Positions 35,475-51,735 are shown, counted from the stretch's first letter. The stretch: 64,000 bases of DNA from an uncultured Lachnospiraceae bacterium (GCA_944381615.1 CALWLT010000034.1:56106-120105); one strand, 5' to 3'. The notes: generated by a model from the sequence alone, not told the origin. Made by a program: numbers and translations.

Positions 35475-35957
35475 ATGAAATCGATTGATCGGGCGATTGG
35501 CCTGATAATCCGGGCTGTGATGGGAGCCAGCTCTCTTCTGGTTCTGGTTATTACCTTTTTACAGGTTTTGTGCCGCTTTGTTTTTAAATCTCCTCTTCCC
35601 TGGAGTACGGATGTGCTGCGCCTGGCCTTTACCTATCTTGTTTTCTGGGGCGGAGCCTGGTGCGTAAAAGAAAAAGAGCATCTGAATGTGGATGTGGTGC
35701 TGACGATGCTTCCTCCGGGGGTGCGCCGGGCGTTTGAGATCGGGATCAACCTGATCCTCTGCTGTTTCTTTGCGTTCCTGGTGTTTTTTGGGATTCAGTT
35801 CTGCATATTTGGCTGGACACAGACAACGTCTTACCTGCCGCTTCCGATGTCCGTCTATTATGCGAGCATACCCAGCGCGGGCGCGATTATGCTCTATTAC
35901 ATGATTCAGATTATCTGCGGACAGCTTCGCGGCCCGAAAAAGGAGGATCAGGCATGA
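35475..35957 (+). CDS. TRAP transporter small permease (DctQ)
   Basis: This 160-residue membrane protein has four transmembrane helices, the DctQ layout, with the conserved VLCRFVFKSPLPWSTDVLRL stretch and a WGGAWCVKEKEHLNVDV loop. AAGGAGG lies seven bases before the ATG. It overlaps the large permease gene by four bases. Confidence 0.93.
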   Translation: MKSIDRAIGLIIRAVMGASSLLVLVITFLQVLCRFVFKSPLPWSTDVLRLAFTYLVFWGGAWCVKEKEHLNVDVVLTMLPPGVRRAFEIGINLILCCFFAFLVFFGIQFCIFGWTQTTSYLPLPMSVYYASIPSAGAIMLYYMIQIICGQLRGPKKEDQA

Positions 35958-37222
35958 TTTATATTGTCTTACTGTTCATTTTATTTCTGGCGGGCATCCC
36001 GATCTGTTTTTCCCTGGGGCTCGTTTCGGTAGCCGGAATGATCCAGGGCGCGACGCCGATGATCGTCGTGATCCAGCGCATGTTTACAGGCGCGGACAGT
36101 ACGGCGCTGATTGCGATTCCGCTGTTTATTCTGGCCGGCGGCCTGATGGTTCAGGGAGGGATTTCCAACCGCATCGTCAGCTTTGCGGATGCGCTGATTG
36201 GCCATTTTCCGAGCGGCCTGGCGCTGGTCAGCATCCTGGCCTGCATGTTTTTTGCCGCGATTACCGGTTCTGCGATTGCGGCCACAGCGGCGATCGGCGG
36301 GATTATGATCCCGATCATGCGGGAAAAAAATTATGAAGATACGTTTTCCGCGCCGCTGATTGCCTGCGGAGGTTCCATCGGGCCGATCATTCCGCCCAGC
36401 ATCCCGCTGCTGCTTTACGGGACCATGGCGAACGTCAGCGTGGGAAAACTTTTTATCGGCGGTTTCATCCCCGGTATTATCATGGGAATTGGCCTGATGA
36501 TTTACAGCTATTTCGTGGGGAAAAAGCGCCATTATGTGGGCCGGGAGACGAAAGCGGGCCGGGAGGAAATCCTGCGCACGGGAAAAGACGCCCTCCTGGC
36601 GCTGATCATGCCCTTTATCATCATCGGCGGAATTCTGTCCGGAATTTTCACGGCGACAGAATCCGGCGCCATCGCCTGTGTGTATGCGATTCTCATCGGC
36701 GCATTCGTCTACCGGGAACTCAAATGGCAGAATATGTTTTCTCTGTTTGTGGACTGCGCCAAGTCAACGGGGCAGGTCCTGGTGGTCGTGGCCTGCGCCA
36801 GCCTCTTTACCTGGGTCATTACGGTTGCGCAGGTGCCGCAGACGGTCAGCGCGCTGCTTTCGGATTCGATTCACAGCCGCTTTGTCCTGCTTCTGGTTAT
36901 TAACGTAATTCTTCTGATTGCCGGAACCTTCATCGATACGACCAGCGCGCTGGTAATTTTTACGCCGCTGTTTCTTCCGCTGGTTCAGGCAATGGGGATC
37001 GATCTGATTCATTTTGGCCTTGTAATGGCCGTCAACCTGACTATTGGCATGTGCACGCCGCCGCTGGGCGTCTGCCTCTTTGTGGCGGGTTCGATTGCCA
37101 GGGTGAGTCTGCGCGACCAGATGAGAGACCTGCTTCCGATGCTGGGCGTGCTGCTCGTCGTCCTGATGATTGTTACCTACATTCCGCAGACGGTTACCTT
37201 TTTGCCGAATCTGGTCGGATAA
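35954..37222 (+). CDS. TRAP transporter large permease (DctM)
   Basis: This 422-residue permease has about twelve hydrophobic segments and completes the sodium-coupled TRAP system. Typical DctM motifs include FILAGGLMVQGGISNRIVSF, GGSIGPIIPPSIPLLLYG, TATESGAIACVYA and the C-terminal NLTIGMCTPPLGVCLFV. It overlaps dctQ by four bases. A terminator hairpin follows 36 bases after the stop. Confidence 0.95.
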   Translation: MIYIVLLFILFLAGIPICFSLGLVSVAGMIQGATPMIVVIQRMFTGADSTALIAIPLFILAGGLMVQGGISNRIVSFADALIGHFPSGLALVSILACMFFAAITGSAIAATAAIGGIMIPIMREKNYEDTFSAPLIACGGSIGPIIPPSIPLLLYGTMANVSVGKLFIGGFIPGIIMGIGLMIYSYFVGKKRHYVGRETKAGREEILRTGKDALLALIMPFIIIGGILSGIFTATESGAIACVYAILIGAFVYRELKWQNMFSLFVDCAKSTGQVLVVVACASLFTWVITVAQVPQTVSALLSDSIHSRFVLLLVINVILLIAGTFIDTTSALVIFTPLFLPLVQAMGIDLIHFGLVMAVNLTIGMCTPPLGVCLFVAGSIARVSLRDQMRDLLPMLGVLLVVLMIVTYIPQTVTFLPNLVG

Positions 37223-37251
37223 GATAAGAAAAACGATGTTTTGAAGGTCTG

Positions 37252-37286
37252 GGCCTTTGCCTCTGCAGGAGGCAGAGGCCTTTTCC
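37252..37286 (+). terminator. Terminator of the TRAP operon
   Basis: GCCTCTGC at 37259-37266 and GCAGAGGC at 37272-37279 form an 8-bp stem with a five-base loop, followed by CTTTTCCTTTG. Confidence 0.75.
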
Positions 37287-37340
37287 TTTGAAAAAGCTCT
37301 GCCGGTTTTGACAGACAGCGTTTTTTGCGCCTTAATCTTT

Positions 37341-37932
37341 TTAAGACTCTGTGCGGACGCGGATAAGGAGCAGCGTAGCCAGGATCATGGAAATGGCGAC
37401 GGGAGCGGCGCCGATCTGCCAGGAGCCGAACGTTTCAACCAGGGATCCGACGGCCGGCGGGCCGACCAGGGTTCCGGCGTTGCTGGTCAGCGTAAAAAGT
37501 GCAATGGCGGGTACGGCGTGCCGGGGATCTTTTACAGTCAGAGGGATAAGGGTCCACAGGCAGGCGGAGACGCTTCCTTCAAAGAAGGGATATACGATTA
37601 CAAACGGCAGGATCCATCCGGGGCCGGGCAGCAGAAACGCCGCGGCCACGGCAAAAACATAGCCGGCAGAGATCACAGGATGCAGAACCGTTTGCGGTCG
37701 ACATGATCCAGGATAAAACCTGCAAGAACGACGACCGGGAGGGAGATGACGGCAAAGAGACTGACATAGCGGTTGGCCGTTTCCAGCGAAATTCCAAAAT
37801 CAGCGTTCCAGCAGGCGGCTGCCCAGTTGACGAAGCCGAAACAGGAGAAGCAGAAACAGAACATAGCCAGGCTTACCATCCAGACAGACGGATTGTGCAG
37901 GGCGTCTGTAAAACAACGGATCGGAAGCGGAG
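37341..37932 (-). pseudogene. Remnant MFS transporter, C-terminal half only
   Basis: Two overlapping minus-strand frames together encode transmembrane helices 7-12 of a major facilitator protein. The first part runs PSVWMVSLAMFCFCFSCFGF to FILDHVDRKRFCIL, the second from ISAGYVFAVAAAFLLPG to LLIRVRTES. One base is missing near 37674, which shifts the frame. The N-terminal half is gone: recognisable sequence stops near 37930, where an opposing TRAP permease gene begins. The gene is thus both truncated and frameshifted. Confidence 0.8.
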
Positions 37933-37952
37933 AGTAGAAGGGAGGAAAAACA

Positions 37953-39250
37953 TTGACACCGATACAAATTGGCATTCTGGGCTGCCTTGTCATGGTCGCG
38001 CTGTTTGCAGTAAGCGTTCCGGTTGCCGTATCCATGGTGGCGGTCGGCGCGGTAGGGTTTGCGATCCTGAATTCGCCGACGGCGGCGCTGAACCTTCTGG
38101 TAGCTGACTTTTATGAGTCGTTTACTTCGTATTCTTTTACGACAATGCCTCTGTTTACGCTGATGGGAACGCTGTGTTTTATTCAAAAGTCAGCACGAAG
38201 CTATATGACTGCGCCTATAAAATTTTTGGAGCAATCCGCGGCGGACTGGCAATCGCGACCGTAGCCGCCTGCGCCTTATTCGGGGCAATCAGCGGTTCAT
38301 CCAACGCGGCGGCGGCCACCATGGGAAAGGTTACGCTGCCGGAGATGAAGCGGTACCGGTACAATGACAGTCTGGCGACGGCGTCGGTGGCGTCGGCCGG
38401 CTGTCTGGGAATTCTGATTCCGCCCAGCGGGATTATGATTATTTACGGAGTCATGACGGAACAGAATATTTCCCAGCTGTTCGCGGCGGGTCTGGTTCCG
38501 GGAATCATTCTGACGATTCTGATGTGTATTGCGGTGGAGTTGATTTGTTCCAGGCATCCGGATTATGGCCCGCCGGGAGAAAAGACGTCGATCACAGAAA
38601 AGATTAAATCCCTGTCCGGAATTTTTGATATGGCGATTCTGTTTATTCTGGTTATCGGCGGAATGATGGTCGGATGGTTTACCCCGACGTAGGGCGGAGC
38701 CATCGGAGCATTCGGAGCGTTTGTCCTGGGGCGGATTCGGGGGACGCTGAGTCTTAAGGATACCTGGCTGGCAATCCGGGAAACGGTTGAAATGAGCTGC
38801 ATGGTCATGGCGATTGTGGCCGGAGCGACGGTCTTCGGGCATTTTATGGCAATCAGCCGGATTCCCAGCACGCTGGCGCAGGCGGTTGCGGAATTAAATA
38901 TGCCGGCGTTCGTGGTTATGCTTCTGATTATGGGCGTTTATCTGCTGGGCGGATGTTTTATGGACAGCCTGGCGCTGATTATGCTGACGGTTCCGGTCTT
39001 TTATCCGGTCGTGCTGGAGCTTGGCTACGACCCGATCTGGTTTGGCGTGATTATTGTGATTGTGGCTTCCATGGGACTGATTACGCCTCCGGTAGGGCTG
39101 AACGTCTATATTATAGGAAATCAGTGCCCGGATATTCCGCTTCCGGTTATTTTTAAAGGAATCTGGCCTTATCTGATCTGCATGGTTATTCTGGCGGCCC
39201 TGCTTCTGGCATTCCCGGGAATTGCCACCTGGCTGCCGTATAGCTTATAA
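37953..39250 (+). pseudogene. Broken second TRAP large permease (DctM-like)
   Basis: The reading frame starts with TTG seven bases after GGAGG and covers a whole DctM-type permease of about 432 residues, but it carries two lesions. A base is missing near 38175-38180; one extra T in the run of four would restore GTLCFYSKVSTKLYD. A TAG at 38690-38692 replaces the Glu expected in the TPTEAGAIGAFG motif. Downstream motifs such as VASMGLITPPVGLNVYI are intact. No DctP or DctQ partner is next to it. Loss of function is very likely. Confidence 0.88.
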
Positions 39251-39275
39251 AACAATAATAAAGGAGGATAATGGA

Positions 39276-39692
39276 ATGGAGACAAAGTTAACGTATGAGA
39301 ACATGTACAAACTGGTCAGCGATTACTTTCAGAATTTTGAGGGTGTTCCGGACGCCGGTCTGGAGGACGGAAAAGCCAGTGTGGCAAAATATTTCAGCAA
39401 AGATCTGATCACGCGGCGGCGCTGCTGGCCATCTCTGACGAATCTGGACGAGTGGATGGCGGTTCTGGTCGATAACTACCCGAACCACCGCTATGATATT
39501 AATATCGATAAACCCTACGGCTATGTGTGCATCGATCCGGAAAGCGGGCTGTGCTGCATCCAGATGCGCGAGGATGTGCATGGATTATTCGACGGAGTTG
39601 GAGGCGAGCGTGTCCGTCTGACGGAGGACGGTTTGCCTGAGAGAGCAGAAAATGGAAAAAAGAAGGAGGATTGTTATGCTGCAGTTTTTTGA
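39276..39692 (+). CDS. NTF2-like protein, possibly truncated
   Basis: This 138-residue protein resembles the SnoaL/NTF2-like alpha-beta cone fold (N-terminal helices, YFSKDLITRRRCWPSLTNLD, then strands VCIDPESGLCCIQMRED). I chose ATG 39276 after AAGGAGG; ATG 39271 is in another frame and stops at once. Compared with the neighbouring paralogue, the C-terminal strands are missing and replaced by a charged tail, and the end overlaps the next gene by 17 bases. It may be a deletion derivative. Function unknown. Confidence 0.6.
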   Translation: METKLTYENMYKLVSDYFQNFEGVPDAGLEDGKASVAKYFSKDLITRRRCWPSLTNLDEWMAVLVDNYPNHRYDINIDKPYGYVCIDPESGLCCIQMREDVHGLFDGVGGERVRLTEDGLPERAENGKKKEDCYAAVF

Positions 39693-40190
39693 GGATATTT
39701 ATGACAGAGAAGAAGTAAAGCAGTTTGTTTCCAGCTATTTTGAGGCGCTGAACCAGATCGATCCGCGCGACAAAGAGGGGAGCAAGGCGAGGCTGGAGCC
39801 GTTTTATTCGGAGGATTTTATGTCGAGAGAAAACGACTGGCCTCACAACAGAGGGAAAAAGCGTGGCTGGGATACTGGGTTAATTCCGCGCCGCGGTATC
39901 TGAGAAAGTACTATTATAAAGAGCCGGACGGTTTTATGATTATCGACGTGAGAAATGGAATCGTGTGCAGCCAGGTGCGCCAGGAGTGCACGCACATCGA
40001 GACGGGAGAGATCGTCCGCGCTTATATCAATGCCGTAGATCTCCGGGTAAAGAAGGTAGACGGGAAGCTGAAGATTGACCGCGAATGCTGGATCCGTGTT
40101 CCGGCCAATTATCAGACGGATTATCCGACGCACCTGGGCGAAGAAGGACTTCCCTGCTGGCTGTTCGTGGATTACAGCAAGCCGTATTAA
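39676..40190 (+). pseudogene. Frameshifted NTF2-like protein
   Basis: The start (ATG after AAGGAGG) opens MLQFFEDIYDREEVKQFVSS and reads well to about codon 58. It then runs into a stop at 39903. The next frame continues naturally as KAWLGYWVNSAPRYLRKYYY to a full C-terminus ending FVDYSKPY. One extra A in the AAAAA run at 39856-39860 would rejoin the parts into about 171 residues. It is a paralogue of the preceding gene. Confidence 0.7.
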
Positions 40191-40261
40191 GCGGAAAACC
40201 GGCGGAACAGGCCGCGGCGGTCGGAGGATTTGCGGCACGGGGAAATTCTTCAGAAAAAGCA

Positions 40262-40290
40262 TTGACATCACAGGAAAACGGCGGTATGAT
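40262..40290 (+). promoter_or_regulatory. Sigma-A promoter of the T-box transporter unit
   Basis: TTGACA at 40262-40267 and TATGAT at 40285-40290 have an ideal 17-base spacer. Transcription would begin near 40297, at the start of the T-box leader. Confidence 0.85.
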
Positions 40291-40296
40291 AACCCC

Positions 40297-40558
40297 AGTT
40301 CATAATTTGCGATGATGAGGAAGAGTACGCGGATCGGAAGTTTCAGAGAGCTGCCGGCAGATGCGAGGCAGCACGGAGGATCCGGAGAAAATCGCCTCGG
40401 AGCTTTCGGGCTGAACCCGTTTCAGTAAGCCCGGACGGCGTGGCCGCCGTTACCCGGCCGTCTGTTGACAGACAGAACCGAGGGGCCGTTTTACGGCAGG
40501 AAGAGTGGTACCGCAGAGGTTAAAGCCTTTGTCTCTTTGTGAGACAGAGGCTTTTTTT
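40297..40558 (+). promoter_or_regulatory. T-box riboswitch, probably isoleucine-specific
   Basis: The leader has the T-box order of elements. Stem I starts with the kink-turn GATGAGG and the AGTA of the S-turn (40324-40327). Its upper helix pairs CGGATC (40330-40335) with GATCCG (40379-40384), and the distal arm carries AGAGAG and GCTGCC/GGCAGC (40350-40355/40367-40372). On the 3' side GAAA (40387-40390) is followed by ATC (40391-40393), placing AUC (Ile) at the specifier position. The T-box motif AGAGTGGTACCGCAGAGG is at 40502-40519; its UGGU matches a tRNA with discriminator A, as tRNA-Ile has. A terminator stem (GCCTTTGTCTC with GAGACAGAGGC) and a T7 run end it at about 40558. Confidence 0.88.
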
Positions 40559-40643
40559 CATGAAGCGGCAAAACGGGAACTCTGTTCCTTCAAAGGCGCG
40601 GTTATGAAACAGCCTGAGAATGGCGGGAAAGGAGAAAATGAGT

Positions 40644-41582
40644 ATGGAAACACTGAAGAAAATCACTAATTTTGTCAGCGGAAACATGGCAATCATCGTA
40701 ATCATTGTGGCGGCCATCGCGCTGTTTTCGCCGGAGACGGTCGGCTTTTTAAAGACGAGCTACGTCAATCCGCTGCTGGGCGTCGTGATGTTCGGAATGG
40801 GACTGACGTTAAAACCGGGAGATTTTAAGGTTGTGTTCAGCCGGCCGAAGGACGTCATCATCGGCTGTATTTCCCAGTTTACGGTTATGCCGCTGCTGGC
40901 ATTTGGCCTGACGAAAGTTTTCGGGCTTCCGACGGAGCTGGCAATCGGCGTCATCCTGGTGGGAACCTGCCCCGGCGGCACCTCCTCCAACGTTATGACG
41001 TATCTCTCCAAGGGAGACGTCGCCCTGTCCGTGGGCATGACGTCCGTCTCGACGATCCTGGCCCCGTTCCTGACGCCGTTCCTTACCTATGTATATGCCG
41101 GCGCCAGAGTCGATGTGGATATGGTCAGCATGTTCCTCTCCATTATCCAGGTCGTTATCGTGCCGATCGCGGCCGGCTTTGTGATTAATCATTTCTTCCA
41201 GAAGTTTACAGAGGCGGCGGTGGAAGTGCTTCCGCTGGTATCGACGCTGGCGATCGTGGCGATCGTGGCGGCCGTGGTCGCCGCCAACTCGGCCAATCTG
41301 ATGACCTCCGGCCTGCTGATCGTGGCGGTCGTCATCCTGCACAACGTGCTGGGCTATGCGCTGGGCTATGTGATCGGCAAGGTTCTGAAGCTGGATGAGA
41401 CCAAGTGCCGTGCGATTTCGATTGAAGTCGGAATGCAGAATTCCGGCCTGGCGACTTCTCTGGCGACGACGCATTTCGCGCAGTACCCGCTGGCGACGAT
41501 CCCCGGCGCGGTCTTCAGCGTATGGCATAACGTGTCGGGCGCGATCCTCGCCAACTACTTTGCCCGCCACAGCGGGAAATAA
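40644..41582 (+). CDS. BASS-family transporter (bile acid:sodium symporter type)
   Basis: This 312-residue membrane protein has nine to ten helices and belongs to the BASS/PanS-like family, whose members move organic acids with sodium. FGMGLTLKPGDF, GTCPGGTSSNVMTYLSKGDVAL (split by helix 4) and VGMQNSGLATSLA are characteristic. AAAGGAG gives good spacing to ATG 40644, while ATG 40638 and 40620 fit less well. It is expressed behind a T-box, so it responds to an uncharged tRNA. The cargo is then likely an amino acid or its keto-acid precursor, perhaps of the isoleucine/branched-chain group (inference). Confidence 0.85.
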   Translation: METLKKITNFVSGNMAIIVIIVAAIALFSPETVGFLKTSYVNPLLGVVMFGMGLTLKPGDFKVVFSRPKDVIIGCISQFTVMPLLAFGLTKVFGLPTELAIGVILVGTCPGGTSSNVMTYLSKGDVALSVGMTSVSTILAPFLTPFLTYVYAGARVDVDMVSMFLSIIQVVIVPIAAGFVINHFFQKFTEAAVEVLPLVSTLAIVAIVAAVVAANSANLMTSGLLIVAVVILHNVLGYALGYVIGKVLKLDETKCRAISIEVGMQNSGLATSLATTHFAQYPLATIPGAVFSVWHNVSGAILANYFARHSGK

Positions 41583-41624
41583 GAGAAGCGGGCGGATCCT
41601 GCACTTTAAGATTCGGGATGGCCG

Positions 41625-41667
41625 CGGGTCGGAAACCCGTTTTGCGGGTTTCCGGCCCGTATTTTTT
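41625..41667 (+). terminator. Strong terminator after the BASS transporter
   Basis: A 15-bp stem runs CGGGTCGGAAACCCG against CGGGTTTCCGGCCCG with one G-T pair and a five-base loop, followed by TATTTTTT. It isolates the T-box unit from rpoB. Confidence 0.92.
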
Positions 41668-41740
41668 GGAAGTCCATGCCCGGAACCATTTCAATCGTAT
41701 TTTTTCTAACATTCCAATCGCAATTTCCCTAAAATTTTCC

Positions 41741-41769
41741 TTGACATCCAATTCTGCGCATGATAAGAT
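41741..41769 (+). promoter_or_regulatory. Sigma-A promoter of rpoBC
   Basis: TTGACA at 41741-41746 and TAAGAT at 41764-41769 are 17 bases apart. The roughly 140-base leader between this promoter and rpoB has no gene; it carries GC-rich stretches that could fold, but I can assign no element. Confidence 0.8.
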
Positions 41770-41913
41770 GAAAAATGCACCATTGTGGAGAACTGGGCTT
41801 TCAGGGTACCAGTATGCCCAAAAATCGTGCGGTCCGGCACGGGGGTCGGTTTGCCCTGCCGGCAGAGGGAAAAGCAGACCATAGATAGAAAGAAAACAGG
41901 GGTGAAACGTCGA

Positions 41914-45822
<3,909 letters not shown>

Positions 45823-45844
45823 TAGATAGAAGGGAGTACCGCAC

Positions 45845-49507
<3,663 letters not shown>

Positions 49508-49613
49508 CGGCTCGATAATCAAAACGGCTTATAGCAGAAACGGCTGCTGCAAAGGACGGAGGGAAGATGATGCAAAATCGGAAAACCTCCGGATCCGGCG
49601 GCAGCCTTTTTGC

Positions 49614-49670
49614 ATGGAAGAATGTGAGAATTCGATGAAAGAATGTGAAAATTCGATGGAAGAATGAGAG
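49614..49670 (+). repeat. 21-bp tandem repeat after rpoC
   Basis: Units beginning ATG(G/A)AAGAATGTGA at 49614, 49635 and 49656 (the last partial) have a 21-bp period. They lie between rpoC and the DUF2142 gene. They can be read as the heptad M-E/K-E-C-E-N-S, but there is no ribosome site for this ATG. Confidence 0.7.
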
Positions 49671-49708
49671 GACGGGATCGCCCGGTGCAGAGAAAGGGGG
49701 GGAGGGAC

Positions 49709-51667
49709 ATGAAGGAAAAAGGAACAAAGCGGCGCGTGGCGGCGTTCCTGGTGCTGTTTCTGGCCATATTTCTGGCCGCCGCCCTGCGGGAACGCTCGAT
49801 CGTGTGGACGGACGGGCCGGCGGCGGAAGAGGGAATGCCGGAATGGACGGCGGGACACCGCTATGAACAGCGCCTTGCCGTCAGCGAAGGCGGCCTGCTG
49901 GAGTCCGTATCCGTTTATTTGTCGACGTTCTGGCGCGTCAACCAGAGCACGCTTTCGATCCGCCTTCTGGAAAACGGGACAGAACTTCAGTGCTGGCAGG
50001 CGGACTGCCGCCGGCTGGAGGACAGCGCCTATTACGAACTGCGGCTGGAGAAAGGAAAACGGATCGAAGCGGGAAATACGTATGTCCTGGAATTTGAGAC
50101 GGACGCCGCGCCCGGAAACGGCATTACGGCGTACGTGAACCGGAGCGGGCAGGCCGGGGGCCTGTCCGTAGACGGGGTTTCGGACAGCGGCGCGTCGCTC
50201 TGTTACCGCCTGGGATACCGGGGAGACGGGTGGAATCTGTATACGCTGCAGGCGCTCTGTTATCTTCCTGCGGCGGCGTTCCTCTTCTGGCGCGGCGGAA
50301 ATGTTCTGTTCCTGTGGACGGCGCTCTCGCTTCTCTTTGCCGTTTCCAGCCCGCTTTTTAACGTGCCGGACGAGAGCGCGCATTTCTTTCGCGCGTTTGA
50401 AGTGGCCTCGGGACATTTCCTGTCCGAATTCAGGCAGGATACGTTTGAGGTGGGGCGGGCGCTGCCGATCCGGGACAGCCTGATGCCGCTGCGGGAGAGC
50501 TGGCCGTCTTTCTGGGAACATGCGGGGATGCGCGAGAGCGAAGAGCTGTATTTCTGCAGCTTTTTCAATACGGCGTTGTACTCGCCGGTCAGCTATCTGC
50601 CGCAGGCGGCGGGGATTGCCCTCGCGCGCCTGTTTACGGACCGGCTGGTCCTGATCGCCTATGCCGGGCGGCTTGTCAACTGGCTCTGCATCACGGGGAT
50701 GCTGGCGGCGGCGCTTCGCATTCTGCCGCGGGGCAGAGCATTTACCGCCTTTTTCCTGCTGCTCCCGATGAACCTGCAGGAATCGTTTTCTCTGGCGCCC
50801 GACGGGCTGGTCACGGCGGCGGCGGTCCTGGCGGCGGCGCTGGTCATGAACCTGCGGGAACGGCAGCAAAAGAAGATGGGAACGGCGCGGCTGGCGCTGC
50901 TCTATGCGCTGGCCGTTCTGCTGGCCATGACCAAGATCGTCTATCTTCCGCTCTGCCTTCTGTACTTGCTGATCCCGGATGCGGCGTTCGGGGACCGGAA
51001 AAAGAAGGGGTTGCATGCGGTATGGATGGCGGCGCTTCTTCTGGCGCTTTCGCTGGGATGGCTTTCTCTGTGCGGCGATTTTCTGGTTAAAAAAGGCGCG
51101 GACAGCGGCCTGCAGCTTTCCTGGCTTTTGCGTCATCCGCTTTCCTATGCGCTGATCCTGGCGCAGACGGTCCTGTATTACGGCGGCGACTGGCTGTGTT
51201 CCATGGCGGGGCGGGAGCTGGCCTGGCAGGATGTGAGCGTGCCGGGCATTCTGATCCTGCTTTTACTGGCGCGCCTGCTTTTCCTCCTGGCGCGGGAGCG
51301 GGAGGCGGTAAAGGCTGCTGCGGCGGAACGGGAAGAGGCGGGACAGGAGAGGGCCCGCGAAAGAGACGCGGCGCCCCTGGTTGCGGGGCTGGCGGTATTT
51401 TTTGTCCTGATTCTGACCTGCACCAGCCTGTATCTGCAGTGGACGGCACCCTACGCCTCCTATATCAGCGGAATCCAGGGAAGGTATTTCCTGCCGCTTT
51501 TGCTGCCGCTTTATCTGGCGCTCTGCCCGCGGCCGGAGGCCGGGGCAGCCGCCTTGCCCGGATCTCCTGCCAATCCGGATCTGCCGGATCGGGCGCTTCT
51601 GGTCGGCGTCAACGTGTGCGCCTGCCTGAACCTTCTGCTGGCGGCGGCGCCGGCGGGGCTTTCGTGA
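49709..51667 (+). CDS. DUF2142 polytopic membrane protein
   Basis: This 652-residue protein has an N-terminal signal-anchor, an extracytoplasmic beta-rich domain (residues 40-170) and about eleven transmembrane helices. The DUF2142 signature VPDESAHFFRAFEVASG is clear, and it resembles the loop of GT-C glycosyltransferases where catalytic acids sit. Members are linked to surface polysaccharide genes. The start at 49709 follows GGAGGGA. The stop codon lies inside the first unit of a tandem repeat. It opens the envelope-gene block between rpoC and rpsL. Confidence 0.85.
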   Translation: MKEKGTKRRVAAFLVLFLAIFLAAALRERSIVWTDGPAAEEGMPEWTAGHRYEQRLAVSEGGLLESVSVYLSTFWRVNQSTLSIRLLENGTELQCWQADCRRLEDSAYYELRLEKGKRIEAGNTYVLEFETDAAPGNGITAYVNRSGQAGGLSVDGVSDSGASLCYRLGYRGDGWNLYTLQALCYLPAAAFLFWRGGNVLFLWTALSLLFAVSSPLFNVPDESAHFFRAFEVASGHFLSEFRQDTFEVGRALPIRDSLMPLRESWPSFWEHAGMRESEELYFCSFFNTALYSPVSYLPQAAGIALARLFTDRLVLIAYAGRLVNWLCITGMLAAALRILPRGRAFTAFFLLLPMNLQESFSLAPDGLVTAAAVLAAALVMNLRERQQKKMGTARLALLYALAVLLAMTKIVYLPLCLLYLLIPDAAFGDRKKKGLHAVWMAALLLALSLGWLSLCGDFLVKKGADSGLQLSWLLRHPLSYALILAQTVLYYGGDWLCSMAGRELAWQDVSVPGILILLLLARLLFLLAREREAVKAAAAEREEAGQERARERDAAPLVAGLAVFFVLILTCTSLYLQWTAPYASYISGIQGRYFLPLLLPLYLALCPRPEAGAAALPGSPANPDLPDRALLVGVNVCACLNLLLAAAPAGLS

Positions 51668-51735
51668 GAGCGGGTGCGGCGCCGGCGGGGCTTTTGTGAG
51701 AGCGAACGCAGGCCGGGGGCTTTCGTGAGAGCAGA
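51647..51735 (+). repeat. Imperfect tandem repeat over the DUF2142 gene end
   Basis: The motif GGGGCTTT(C/T)GTGAGAGC occurs at 51655, 51687 and 51716, periods 32 and 29. The first two units share about 25 bases almost exactly. Unit 1 contains the TGA stop of the DUF2142 gene. Confidence 0.75.

Noticed and set aside
49571..49613. Terminator after rpoC
   Set aside because: TGCAAAA and TTTTGCA are inverted copies, but the stem between them is poor and no proper T-run follows, so I did not call it.
49614..49667. Small peptide gene MEECENS-MKECENS-MEE
   Set aside because: No ribosome site precedes the ATG, and the pattern is explained by a DNA tandem repeat.
49529..51136. 535-codon minus-strand open frame opposite the DUF2142 gene
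   Set aside because: Composition is Arg/Gln/Pro-rich and shadow-like, while the plus strand encodes a coherent membrane protein.
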